DNA from: an uncultured bacterium
GTDB taxonomy: Bacteria; Bacillota; Clostridia; Lachnospirales; Lachnospiraceae
Assembly (NCBI GenBank): GCA_905215775.1
Contig: CAJMRM010000014.1
Location: 1-51,044, forward strand
Direction of reading: 5' to 3'
Length of the DNA stretch: 51,044 nucleotides
Below, piece by piece: positions 33,165 to 42,075 of this stretch (position 1 is its first letter; the number at the start of each line of letters is the position of its first letter). Under the pieces are notes generated by a model. That model made no database searches and was not told the origin of the DNA. It saw nothing but the letters and a program-made list of their open reading frames with translations. The translations under genes were made by a program, and so were the position numbers.

Positions 33165-35614
33165 AATATATGGGAAAAAGAAGCGTCAGAGTGCTCCTGG
33201 CACTGGTTTTTGCGCTGCTGCTCCCGGGAAGCCCGGCATGGGCAGGGGACGGAGCGCCGGTATCCATGGAGGTATCCGCAGTCTACGGGGATATGGGAAA
33301 GTTTGGGAGCCATATCCCCCTTGTCGTTACGCTTTACGGCCAGTCAGAGGCCCCTTTTAACGGTACAGTCAGCGTAAAGACCCTGGAAAGCGGGTCTGAC
33401 GGCGGAGACGAGGTCTATCAGTACAGCTTTCCGGTTTCTGTGAAGCTGGCGGAAACGGAAAATAAGGAGATCTATGTGCCTCTGGGACAGAAGAGCAGCG
33501 GGATTTATGTGGCCCTCTGCGATGAAAAGGGAAAGGAGCTGGATTCCAGGTTCCTTTCCTTTGACGTGTCCAGGGACATGGGGAGACTGGTGATCGGAGC
33601 CCTGACGGACAACGGCGGGGAGCTTTCGTATCTGGACGGCGTCCATCTGGAGTACGGGATGGTAGACTCCAGACTGCTCCTGCTGGATCAGAAACTCCTG
33701 CCCTCCGATGCCAGGGGGCTGGAGCTGCTGGACATCCTCCTGGTCAACGGCTGCCGGACGGAAGCGCTCTCAGAGGATCAGAGAACGGCTGTTTTTGAAT
33801 GGGTGGACCGGGGAGGAACCCTGCTGCTGGGAACGGGACCGGAGGCAGAGGAGGAACTTAAGGGGCTCCTGGAGGAGCTGGATGGCGTTAAGATCCTGGG
33901 CTGCGAGAAAAAAAATGTGGGTCTGGGCGTGGAATACGCCCAGGATTCTCCCGAGGATGCGCGGGTGGACCTGGCATGCACGGAGCTTTCCGTACCCGGA
34001 GGAAAGGTGGTCATGGAAGGGGATGGAACGCCCCTTCTGACGGTTTCCAGCCGCGGGAAGGGGAAAATCGGATTTTTTTCCTATAATCTGGGCGAGATCC
34101 AGGAATTCGCAGAGAAAAACCCTGGCTGTGCGGTGGAGCTTCTGACAAAGGCCCTGGGCCAGGAGGCGGTTTCCCAGCTTTACTATTACAGCTCCTACGG
34201 CCGGAGCGACGATTACTGGAGCGCCCAGAATCTGGTGAGCACCGGCAGCGTGGACCGGCTTCCAAAACTTCCCATTTATATGGCCGTGGCATCGGCTTAT
34301 ATCTTAGCGGCGGGGCCGGGGCTGTATCTGTTTCTGAAGAAAAAGGAGCTGAGCCGGTATTACGGCGTTTCTGTGGTGGCTGCCTCAGCAGCGGCCTCGG
34401 CCGTCATTTACCTGCTGGGAACGGGTACCCGCTTTACGTCGGAATTCTATACGCTGGCCACGGTGCTGGATGTTTCCGGGGATACGGTGGAGGAAACCAC
34501 ATTTTTAGACATCCGGACACCGGACAGCCGGCCCTTTTCCCTCCGTGTGCCTGCGGAGTATGAGATCACGCCCCTGACCAGATCCAGCCAGTACGAGGAG
34601 CCGCCGGTCCAGGCCTTTGACGGGAAACGGACGGCTGACGTGAAGATCACCCGGGAGGAGGAGACTGCGGTTCTTTCGGCCAGCCGGTCCAGGGCCTTTG
34701 ATCCCAGATATTTTAAGCTGGAGTCCAGGGGAGTAAAAACATTTCCGGGAGGGATCGAGGGAGATCTGCGCCTGTTTGAGGGAAAGCTTTCGGGCTATAT
34801 CCGGAACGGCTATGAGTTTCCTCTGACGGACGGAGCTGTTTTCTTTTACGGACAGGTATATCCTCTGGGAGGCCTGGAGCCGGGGGAGGTACGGGAGCTC
34901 AAGGAAGAGCCGGTCCTGAACTGGCCGGTGAACATGACCTATCTGGCGGCCCAGTGGATGGTCGAGAAGGATACGGAAGGGAAGGAGCTGGACGATGAGG
35001 AGCGCTTGCGGAACACAGACCGGAGAAGCCTCTACGGCTGGTATCTGGATCAGAACTATGGGGGCTCCTACGTTTCCGGCGCAAGATTTTCCGCTCTGGG
35101 ACCGGAGCAGGGGATCTGGAACTGGATCTCGCCCGACGGCCAGGCGGCGGATGGGCAGGTCCTTTATACAGAGGAGCTGCCTCTGACGGCTGAAAAGAAC
35201 GGGAGCGTATGGAGGAGCGGACTATATAATCCCCAGCAGGTGGTTTCCGGAAACGGGAGCTACGGAAGCGACGGCCTTTCAATTTACGGCACGGAGCCGG
35301 TGACGGTGGAATACTTCCTGGGAATGGATCTGGACGTGGAAAAGGTGGGCTTCACCTTCATATCCCCGGACTTTTTCAGCGGCGAGGATTTTTATTATAT
35401 CAGGCAGTTCGGGGGCGAGGTATATTTTTACAACAATGAGACAAAGAATTATGATCTGGTGGACCTGTCCGGAGGCGCGTTTACGGAAAGCGTGCTGGCT
35501 CCCTATCTGTCCGCAGAAAACAGTCTGGTGGTAAAGTATATGGCGGGAGAGGAGAACTCCTCGGGAGTCACGTCGCTGCTGCCTGTGCCCGTGGTGACAG
35601 GGAGGAAACGCTGA
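33161..35614 (+). CDS. Large membrane-anchored exoprotein of an ABC/two-component operon, unknown
   Basis: This 817-residue protein has a signal peptide (about 1-29, ending SPAWAG). A beta-rich domain is followed by a segment that looks amidotransferase-like (LDILLVNGCRTEAL, then EWVDRGGTLLLGTG, about 185-230), which is an impression only. Two membrane helices follow at about 370-392 (MAVASAYILAAGPGLYLFL) and 397-416. The remaining ~400 residues are beta-rich, probably outside. I do not recognise a named family. It starts within the kinase stop (ATGA) and ends overlapping the ABC ATPase start by one base. The placement suggests an accessory part of that transporter. Confidence 0.75.
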   Translation: MKYMGKRSVRVLLALVFALLLPGSPAWAGDGAPVSMEVSAVYGDMGKFGSHIPLVVTLYGQSEAPFNGTVSVKTLESGSDGGDEVYQYSFPVSVKLAETENKEIYVPLGQKSSGIYVALCDEKGKELDSRFLSFDVSRDMGRLVIGALTDNGGELSYLDGVHLEYGMVDSRLLLLDQKLLPSDARGLELLDILLVNGCRTEALSEDQRTAVFEWVDRGGTLLLGTGPEAEEELKGLLEELDGVKILGCEKKNVGLGVEYAQDSPEDARVDLACTELSVPGGKVVMEGDGTPLLTVSSRGKGKIGFFSYNLGEIQEFAEKNPGCAVELLTKALGQEAVSQLYYYSSYGRSDDYWSAQNLVSTGSVDRLPKLPIYMAVASAYILAAGPGLYLFLKKKELSRYYGVSVVAASAAASAVIYLLGTGTRFTSEFYTLATVLDVSGDTVEETTFLDIRTPDSRPFSLRVPAEYEITPLTRSSQYEEPPVQAFDGKRTADVKITREEETAVLSASRSRAFDPRYFKLESRGVKTFPGGIEGDLRLFEGKLSGYIRNGYEFPLTDGAVFFYGQVYPLGGLEPGEVRELKEEPVLNWPVNMTYLAAQWMVEKDTEGKELDDEERLRNTDRRSLYGWYLDQNYGGSYVSGARFSALGPEQGIWNWISPDGQAADGQVLYTEELPLTAEKNGSVWRSGLYNPQQVVSGNGSYGSDGLSIYGTEPVTVEYFLGMDLDVEKVGFTFISPDFFSGEDFYYIRQFGGEVYFYNNETKNYDLVDLSGGAFTESVLAPYLSAENSLVVKYMAGEENSSGVTSLLPVPVVTGRKR

Positions 35615-36564
35615 TGCTGAAGATCCATGGATTAAAAAAGAAATTTGGAAATTTTGAGGCTCTCCGGGGACTGGATATGGAGGTGGAGGAGGGGGCTCTT
35701 TACGGCTTTGTGGGCCCCAATGGAGCCGGGAAGACCACAGCCATCAAGATCATGGCGGGACTCTTAAAGCCGGACGAGGGATCGGTGGAGATCTGCGGAA
35801 AGGACGCCCTGCGGTTCCGGGAGGAGGCAAAGGAACGGTTTGGCTATGTGCCGGACGAGTTCGGGATGTACGACAATCTGAAGGTGCGGGAATACATGGA
35901 ATTTTTTGCCTCCTGCTACGGGTTTTCGGGCCTGGTGGGACGGAAACGGTGCGAGGAGCTTCTGGAGCAGGTGAAGCTGTCTGACCGGGCGGATTTTTTT
36001 GTGGACAGCCTGTCCCGGGGAATGAAGCAGAGACTCTGCCTGGCCAGGGCACTGATCCATGATCCAGGCCTTCTGATCCTGGACGAGCCTACCTCCGGCA
36101 TGGATCCCAGGACCCGGATGGAGTTCAAGGAGATGCTGAAGGAGCTTTGCGCCGAGGGAAAGACGATCCTGGTCAGCTCCCACATCCTTTCAGAGCTGTC
36201 CCAGATGTGTACGGACATCGGGATCATCGACGCCGGAAAGATCGTCCTTTCGGGAAACATGGCGGAGATCCTCAGGAAGGTCAACGATTCCAATCCGCTG
36301 CTGATCCGGATCTGCGGAGAGAGCCGGACGGCCATTGGAATCCTAAAAAAGGATCCCAGGGTCCAGACCATCGCCATCCGGGACGATGATATCATCGTCA
36401 ATTTCCATGGGGGCCGGGAGGCGGAGGCAGAGCTTTTATACAGCCTCATAGAGGCCGGGATCCCGGTCAGCGGATTTATCCGGGAGCAGGGAGATCTGGA
36501 GAGTATCTTCATGCAGATCACAAGCCATGATAAGGGAAGGGTGGTGCTTAGCAGTGAAGAGTAA
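35614..36564 (+). CDS. ABC transporter ATP-binding protein
   Basis: This is the ATPase subunit of an ABC-2 type exporter, 316 residues. Walker A is GPNGAGKT (34-41). The signature is SLSRGMKQR (about 132-140) and Walker B is LLILDEPTSGMDP (from 153). The ~95-residue C-terminal extension (about 220-316) is typical of the CcmA/NatA/BcrA-like drug or lipid exporter ATPases. ATG 35614 shares one base with the preceding stop (TGATG) behind GGAGG. It pairs with the following permease gene, which starts inside its end. The substrate is unknown. Confidence 0.92.
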   Translation: MLKIHGLKKKFGNFEALRGLDMEVEEGALYGFVGPNGAGKTTAIKIMAGLLKPDEGSVEICGKDALRFREEAKERFGYVPDEFGMYDNLKVREYMEFFASCYGFSGLVGRKRCEELLEQVKLSDRADFFVDSLSRGMKQRLCLARALIHDPGLLILDEPTSGMDPRTRMEFKEMLKELCAEGKTILVSSHILSELSQMCTDIGIIDAGKIVLSGNMAEILRKVNDSNPLLIRICGESRTAIGILKKDPRVQTIAIRDDDIIVNFHGGREAEAELLYSLIEAGIPVSGFIREQGDLESIFMQITSHDKGRVVLSSEE

Positions 36565-37453
36565 TCCTGTTTATAAAAGAGAAGTGACCGTGCGGGCCAG
36601 GAGCTTCAGGATGCCCTTGATCATCATGGTCTTCAACGGGATCCTGGCGGTGGTGGCACTTCTCAATATGTATTCTGCCGTGGCCCAGGTGCGGATCTCC
36701 GCCACGGTCCAGTATTCCAGCTTTCTCCAGCTGTACGCCTTTGTGGCGACCCTGGAATTCCTGCTTTTAATGTTTATCATGCCGGCGCTGACCTCCGGCA
36801 GCATCAGCGGCGAGCGGGAACGCCAGACCCTGGAGCTTCTGTTTACCACAAAAATGACGCCGAAGGACATTGTGACGGGAAAGCTTTTTTCCGCCTTAAG
36901 CCAGCTGATGGTGCTGATCGTCTCCAGCTTTCCCATCCTGCTGCTGACCTTTGTGTACGGCAGCGTGGACCTGATGGATCTGACGCTTTTAATGGTGTGC
37001 TTCCTGGTGACGGCGCTTTTCTGCGGAGGCATAGGGATCTTTTCCTCAGCGCTCATGCGCCGGTCTACCTTTTCCAACGTATGTACCTATGGGATCCTTC
37101 TGATGGTGGTGGTAGGCACATACATGCTGAACGTTTTCCTTCTTAATATGTCCCAGATGCAGATCGCGGAAGAGGCCTACCAGCTGGGGCAGGTGCGTCC
37201 GGCGGCTTCGTCCGGAAGCGCGGTGTACCTGCTGCTTTTAAATCCTCTGGCCACCTTCGGAGAAATTATCGGGAAGCAGGTGACGGGCGGGATCGCGGAA
37301 ATCTCCATCCACCGGTTCCTTGGAAACGGACCGGAGGATTTTGTGATCCGGCACTGGATCCCGATCAGCATCCTGCTCCAGACCGCAGTTTCAGCCGGGC
37401 TGGTACGGGGGGCCGTGTATTTTTTAAATCCTTTGAAAAACGAGAAGAAATAG
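36554..37453 (+). CDS. ABC-2 type permease
   Basis: This is the membrane partner of the preceding ATPase, 299 residues, with six helices. A typical ABC-2 element, SGSISGERERQTLELLFTTKM, lies after helix two; it joins the ATPase coupling region. The start is taken as GTG 36554 (KSNPVYKREVTVRARS), 11 bases inside the ATPase gene. The longer ATG 36527 lacks a ribosome binding site. Endonuclease IV begins 10 bases after the stop, so the DNA-repair gene shares this transcript. Confidence 0.88.
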   Translation: MKSNPVYKREVTVRARSFRMPLIIMVFNGILAVVALLNMYSAVAQVRISATVQYSSFLQLYAFVATLEFLLLMFIMPALTSGSISGERERQTLELLFTTKMTPKDIVTGKLFSALSQLMVLIVSSFPILLLTFVYGSVDLMDLTLLMVCFLVTALFCGGIGIFSSALMRRSTFSNVCTYGILLMVVVGTYMLNVFLLNMSQMQIAEEAYQLGQVRPAASSGSAVYLLLLNPLATFGEIIGKQVTGGIAEISIHRFLGNGPEDFVIRHWIPISILLQTAVSAGLVRGAVYFLNPLKNEKK

Positions 37454-37463
37454 GGAGGGAGCC

Positions 37464-38300
37464 ATGTTTTATATCGGGTGCCATTTATCCTGCTCCAAGG
37501 GCTTTACGGCCATGGAAAACGATGCCGAGCGGATCGGAGCCACCACATTCCAGTTCTTTACGAGAAATCCCCGGGGCAGCAGCGTAAAGGCCCTGGATCT
37601 GGATGATATCCGGGTATTTTTAAAGCTTAAGGAAGAAAAGGGGCTGGGAACCCTGGTGGCCCATGCGCCCTATACCTTAAACGCCTGCTCGGCTGATGAA
37701 AAGGTCCGGGAGTTTGCCAGAAACACCATGGCCGACGATCTGGCCAGGCTGGAGCATACGCCGGGGAATGTTTACAATTTCCATCCCGGAAGCCATGTGA
37801 AGCAGGGAACGGAAGCCGGGATCCGGCTGATCGCTGAGACGCTGAACGAGATCCTTAAGCCGGAGCAGTCCACCGTGGTCCTTTTGGAGACCATGGCCGG
37901 AAAAGGCAGCGAGGTGGGGAGCCGGTTCGAGGAGCTCAGGGAGATCCTGGACCGGGTGGAGCTTTCAGAGAAAATGGGAGTATGCCTGGATACCTGCCAC
38001 GTCTGGGACGGAGGATACGATATTGCGGGAGATCTGGACGGCGTTTTAACGGAATTTGACCGGATCGTAGGCTTATCCAGACTGAAGGCCATCCATTTAA
38101 ACGACAGTATGAATCCTATGGGGGCCAGGAAGGACCGCCACGCAAGGATCGGAGAGGGCCATATCGGCCTGGACGCCCTGGTACGGGTGATAAACCATCC
38201 GGCGCTCCGGACGCTTCCCTTCTGTTTGGAAACGCCCAATGATCTGGAGGGCTATAAAAGAGAGATCGGGCTTTTGCGTTCCCTGAGAACGGAAGACTGA
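37464..38300 (+). CDS. nfo: Deoxyribonuclease IV (AP endonuclease)
   Basis: This is a zinc-dependent apurinic/apyrimidinic endonuclease of base-excision repair, 278 residues. Family segments carrying metal ligands are visible: GCHLSCSKG, LVAHAPYTLN, YNFHPGSHV, LLETMAGKG, VCLDTCHVW, AIHLNDS and DRHARIGEGHIG. The size is normal for bacterial Nfo. The ATG follows AGGGAGGGAG. It is the last of the tightly spaced genes that begin at the response regulator; a 36-base gap precedes the next gene. Confidence 0.93.
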   Translation: MFYIGCHLSCSKGFTAMENDAERIGATTFQFFTRNPRGSSVKALDLDDIRVFLKLKEEKGLGTLVAHAPYTLNACSADEKVREFARNTMADDLARLEHTPGNVYNFHPGSHVKQGTEAGIRLIAETLNEILKPEQSTVVLLETMAGKGSEVGSRFEELREILDRVELSEKMGVCLDTCHVWDGGYDIAGDLDGVLTEFDRIVGLSRLKAIHLNDSMNPMGARKDRHARIGEGHIGLDALVRVINHPALRTLPFCLETPNDLEGYKREIGLLRSLRTED

Positions 38301-38336
38301 CCGCAGGAAAACCAAGTGTAAGGAGGAAGAGGATCT

Positions 38337-39611
38337 ATGGGAATCATCAAAGCGGCGGCAGATGCCGTAAGAGGAGCTTTTGCAGACCAGTGGCTGGAGG
38401 TCATCGAACCGGGGAACATGGGGGACCAGACCGTATTTTCCGCGGGCGTTCCCACCCGGAGGGGCCAGAATACAAAAGGAACGCCGGGAGTCGTGTCCAA
38501 CGGCTCCAGGATCCGGGTCTATCCCAATCAGTTCATGATGCTGGTGGACGGAGGAAGGGTTGTGGATTATACGGCAGAAGAGGGATATTACACCGTCAAT
38601 AATTCCATGGCTCCGTCCCTGTTCAACGGCCAGTTCGGAGAGGCGTTAAGAGAGTCCTTCGACCGGATCCGTTTCGGCGGCCAGACCTATGGGGAGCAGA
38701 GGGTCTATTACATCAATCTCCAGGAAATCAAGGGGCTGAAATTCGGCACCAGGACGCCGGTGAACTATTTTGACAGCTTTTATAATGCGGAGCTGTTCCT
38801 CCGGGCCCACGGGACGTATTCTGTGAAGATCACGGATCCCCTGAAATTTTACGGGGAGGTGATCCCGAAGAATACGGACCATGTGGAGATGGACGAGATC
38901 AATGAGCAGTATCTCAATGAATATATGGAGGCATTCCAGACGGCCATCAACCAGATGTCGGCCGACGGGATCCGGATTTCCTTTGTGGCCTCCAAGGGCC
39001 GGGAGCTGGGCCGGTATATGGCCAGTGTCCTGGATGAGGAATGGAACCAGCTGAGAGGCATGGAGATCCAGGCCGTTGGCATTGGAAGTATTTCCTATGA
39101 TGAGGAATCCCAGAAGCTGATCAACTTAAGAAACCGGGGAGCCATGCTGAGCGATCCGTCCATCCGGGAGGGATACGTCCAGGGGCAGATCGCGGAAGGC
39201 TTAAACGCGGCGGGCTCCAATCCCAACGGAAGCCTGGCGGGCTTCATGGGCATGGGGATCGGAATGCAGAGCGGAGGAGGCTTCATGGGCGCGGCCTCGG
39301 CGGCCAACACAAGGCAGATGGAAATGATGAGCCAGGGGAGAAGTGGAATGTACGGACAGGGCGCTGGAAATGTCCCAGGCGGAATTCCAGGAGGCAGCCA
39401 GAGCGCCGGAGGCCTTCAGGGGGGAGCGCCGGGGGACGGCCGGAATGGGTCTGCCGGTCAGACCTGGACCTGTGCCTGCGGCAGCGTGAACACAGGAAGG
39501 TTCTGCCCCGAATGCGGATCCCCGAAGCCTGCTCCGACAGCCTGGACCTGTGTTTGCGGCTCTGTTAATACGGGGAAATTCTGCTCCGAGTGCGGAAGAC
39601 CGAGACAGTAG
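38337..39611 (+). CDS. SPFH-domain protein with double zinc ribbon (YdjI-like)
   Basis: This 424-residue cytoplasmic protein resembles Bacillus YdjI. An SPFH/virion-core-like domain spans about 1-300 (AFADQWLEVIEPGNMGDQTV early). A Gly/Met/Ser-rich linker follows (about 300-375), and two zinc ribbons close the protein: CACGSVNTGRFCPECG and CVCGSVNTGKFCSECG. In Bacillus, YdjI acts with YdjG, YdjH and PspA in the membrane-stress response. Here the zinc-ribbon and TPM genes follow directly, but pspA is not in the window. AGGAGGAAGAGG precedes the ATG. Confidence 0.86.
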   Translation: MGIIKAAADAVRGAFADQWLEVIEPGNMGDQTVFSAGVPTRRGQNTKGTPGVVSNGSRIRVYPNQFMMLVDGGRVVDYTAEEGYYTVNNSMAPSLFNGQFGEALRESFDRIRFGGQTYGEQRVYYINLQEIKGLKFGTRTPVNYFDSFYNAELFLRAHGTYSVKITDPLKFYGEVIPKNTDHVEMDEINEQYLNEYMEAFQTAINQMSADGIRISFVASKGRELGRYMASVLDEEWNQLRGMEIQAVGIGSISYDEESQKLINLRNRGAMLSDPSIREGYVQGQIAEGLNAAGSNPNGSLAGFMGMGIGMQSGGGFMGAASAANTRQMEMMSQGRSGMYGQGAGNVPGGIPGGSQSAGGLQGGAPGDGRNGSAGQTWTCACGSVNTGRFCPECGSPKPAPTAWTCVCGSVNTGKFCSECGRPRQ

Positions 39612-39630
39612 GGACGGAGGATGTGAGTAT

Positions 39631-40704
39631 ATGGCGCTGATGTCTTATAAATGTCCCAACTGCGGCGGCGGCCTGGTTTTTGACCCGGATTCCCAGAAGC
39701 TGAAATGTGAATATTGTCTTTCGGAGTTTACGGAAGAGGAAATGAAGCGGCTGGAGGAAACGGCCGCTTCTCCGGAGGAAGAAGAGGCGGTTCCCCAGAA
39801 GTCGGCCCTGTCTCAGCCTATGGAGGATGGGGAGGCGTCCGTTTACACCTGCCCCAGCTGCGGGGCCCAGATCGTCACCGATGCCACCACGGCGGCATCC
39901 TTCTGCTATTACTGCCATAATCCGGTGGTTTTTTCCGGCCGTCTTTCGGGGGCGGATATGCCGGACTTTATCCTCCCCTTTGCCATTGATAAAAAGGAGG
40001 CCACATCCCGGTTTTTAAGCTGGATCGGGAAAAAGAAGTTTGTGCCAGGGGATTTTTTCTCCAGGGACCAGATCGAAAAGCTGTCGGGGATCTACTTCCC
40101 CTACCTTATTTACAGCTGTCAGGTGGACGGCCGTGCAGAGGCCGAGGCGGAAGAACGGCGCACCTGGGTTTCCGGCCGGACCAGGTACACAGAGCATAAA
40201 AAATACCAGGTGGAGCGGGCCGGTACGCTGGAAGTTAAAAATTTAACAAGAAATGCCTTAAAAAAGAGCAACAAGGAGCTGGTGGAAGGCGTCCTGCCCT
40301 TTGATATGGAAAAGCTTCTGCCCTTCCAGATGGGATATCTATCGGGATTTCAGGCGGAAAGACGGGATATGGACGGCGGGAGCTTTGCAGACGAGGCGGA
40401 GCAGGAGGTAAAGCAGTACACCCTGGACCGGATCCGTTCCTCCATGGATACATACAGCACCGTTCATATAAAGGATTCCTCCATGGAGATCCGGTCCCCC
40501 CGGTGGCAGTATGCCCTTCTTCCGGTGTGGGTGCTGACCTATGGCCACAGGGCCGGGGGGAAAACGTACTATTTTGCCATGAACGGACAGACAGGGAAGA
40601 TCTGGGGCCGGCTTCCGGTGGATAAAAGGAAGCTGACAGCCCTGTTCTTCGGCGTATTTTTCCCGGTGCTTGCAGCGCTTATGATCGGAGGTTGGTTTCT
40701 GTGA
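39631..40704 (+). CDS. Zinc-ribbon membrane protein (YdjG-like)
   Basis: This 357-residue protein has an N-terminal TFIIB-type zinc ribbon (CPNCGG and CEYC) and a second ribbon, CPSCGAQI with CYYC, near residues 72-98. A large domain follows that is conserved in such proteins (FILPFAIDKKEA; FSRDQIEKLSGIYFPYLI). One C-terminal membrane helix (LTALFFGVFFPVLAALMIGGWF) anchors it. ATG 39631 follows GGAGG. It is followed by the TPM gene through a GTGA overlap. The set of SPFH, zinc-ribbon and TPM proteins matches the Bacillus ydjGHI group. Confidence 0.83.
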   Translation: MALMSYKCPNCGGGLVFDPDSQKLKCEYCLSEFTEEEMKRLEETAASPEEEEAVPQKSALSQPMEDGEASVYTCPSCGAQIVTDATTAASFCYYCHNPVVFSGRLSGADMPDFILPFAIDKKEATSRFLSWIGKKKFVPGDFFSRDQIEKLSGIYFPYLIYSCQVDGRAEAEAEERRTWVSGRTRYTEHKKYQVERAGTLEVKNLTRNALKKSNKELVEGVLPFDMEKLLPFQMGYLSGFQAERRDMDGGSFADEAEQEVKQYTLDRIRSSMDTYSTVHIKDSSMEIRSPRWQYALLPVWVLTYGHRAGGKTYYFAMNGQTGKIWGRLPVDKRKLTALFFGVFFPVLAALMIGGWFL

Positions 40705-41618
40705 GGATGAAAAAATGGATGGGAGTCCTGGGCCTGGCGGCGTTTATGGTCTTTGGGATCCCTGGGAATGCCGGGAACGGACTGGGTATGACCGTCCAGG
40801 CCGCGGGCTCCGGGGAGGAGGCGGGAGACGTCAGGGTCTTTGATCAGGCAGAGCTTTTCCTGGAGGAAGAGGAGGAAGAGCTCCAGCAGGCCATTGATGC
40901 CCTCCGGGAAAAGATGGATATGGATGCGGCGGTGGTGACCGCAGAGGAAAATCCCGGCTCTGCCCAGGCCTATGCGGACGATTTTTATGAGGCTCACGGC
41001 TTTGGTACGGGAAGCGGCCACGACGGGGCGCTTCTTCTGATCGACATGGACAACCGGGAGCTGTGTATCTCCACGCAAGGGAAGATGGTGCGGTATCTGA
41101 CGGACAGCCGGATCGAAGCGGTGCTGGACGATATGTACGGCTATGCCGCAGCCGGGGAGTATTACCAGGCGGCAGGAGTGTTTGTGGAGGATCTGAAGAT
41201 CTGTTTTGAAAACGGGATCGCCGCGGACCAGTACAATTATGACTCGGAAACAGGAAAGGTCAGCCGTTACCGGTCGGTGCGCTGGTATGAAGCGCTGTTT
41301 GCCCTGGCGGCTGCGGCTGCCTGCGGCGGATTCGCTGTACTGGGCGTTGTGAGAGAGTATAATATGCGGGATGAGGAGAGCCGGATGGAGGCCAATTTTA
41401 AGCTTTCCTACCGGAAGGACAGCGCTTTCCGTCTTGGGAGCCGGGTGACGGATCTATTGATCGGCAGCTATGTGACCCAGCAGGTGATCGCCTCCCAGGA
41501 CCGCCGCAGCGGCAGCGGAAGGAGCGGCGGGAGCAGGAGTCTTTCCTCCGGCGGCCGCAGCACCACCCACCGGTCCTCCAGCGGGCGGAGCCATGGCGGC
41601 GGAAGCAGAAAATTTTAA
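40701..41618 (+). CDS. TPM-domain secreted/membrane protein (YdjH-like)
   Basis: This 305-residue protein has a signal peptide (MKKWMGVLGLAAFMVFGIPG) and an outer TPM domain (about 40-180, for example VFDQAELFLEEEEEELQQAI and DMDNRELCISTQGKM). One membrane helix (about 200-222) and a cytoplasmic tail follow, ending in a low-complexity stretch of Ser, Gly and Arg. The start is taken as GTG 40701, overlapping the previous stop (GTGA), behind GGAGG; ATG 40707 is close. TPM proteins are called TLP18.3/Psb32/MOLO-1 phosphatase-like; the function in bacteria is unclear. Confidence 0.84.
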   Translation: MRMKKWMGVLGLAAFMVFGIPGNAGNGLGMTVQAAGSGEEAGDVRVFDQAELFLEEEEEELQQAIDALREKMDMDAAVVTAEENPGSAQAYADDFYEAHGFGTGSGHDGALLLIDMDNRELCISTQGKMVRYLTDSRIEAVLDDMYGYAAAGEYYQAAGVFVEDLKICFENGIAADQYNYDSETGKVSRYRSVRWYEALFALAAAAACGGFAVLGVVREYNMRDEESRMEANFKLSYRKDSAFRLGSRVTDLLIGSYVTQQVIASQDRRSGSGRSGGSRSLSSGGRSTTHRSSSGRSHGGGSRKF

Positions 41619-41643
41619 AAGCAGGAAAGAGAGGAACAGGGAT

Positions 41644-42060
41644 ATGACGATCATGGTAATGGACGGCCAGGGCGGCCGCATGGGAAAAAGTGTGGTGGAG
41701 CAGATCCGGAGACGGTTCCCGGAGGATGAGATCCTGGCCATCGGCACCAACAGCATCGCCACTGCCGCCATGCTGAAGGCCGGAGCGGATGCCGGAGCCA
41801 CGGGAGAGAACCCGGCCATTGTGGGAAGCCGCAGGGCAGACATCATCATCGGTCCCATGGGCATCGTCATTGCAGATTCCCTGATGGGCGAGATCACTCC
41901 GAGGATGGCGGTGGCCCTGGGCCAGAGCGAGGCGAAAAAGGTGCTGATCCCGGTGAACCGGTGCCAGCATTTCGTGGTGGGCTGTCAGGATCTGCCTTTG
42001 GGCGATTATGTAAGACTGGTGGTGGAGCAGGTGGAAGCCATTAAGCGGGGAGACTGCTGA
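41644..42060 (+). CDS. DUF3842-family protein
   Basis: This 138-residue cytoplasmic alpha/beta protein belongs to the DUF3842 family of Firmicutes. The N-terminus MTIMVMDGQGGRMGKSVVEQ looks like a Rossmann-type nucleotide-binding strand and glycine-rich turn. A later segment with Cys residues, VNRCQHFVVGCQ, is conserved. The function is unknown. ATG 41644 follows AGGAACAGGG; the longer frame overlaps the TPM gene end and is not favoured. It is convergent with the M23 peptidase gene, 15 bases between stops. Confidence 0.82.
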   Translation: MTIMVMDGQGGRMGKSVVEQIRRRFPEDEILAIGTNSIATAAMLKAGADAGATGENPAIVGSRRADIIIGPMGIVIADSLMGEITPRMAVALGQSEAKKVLIPVNRCQHFVVGCQDLPLGDYVRLVVEQVEAIKRGDC

Positions 42061-42075
42061 GGCCCGTTTCTGCGC

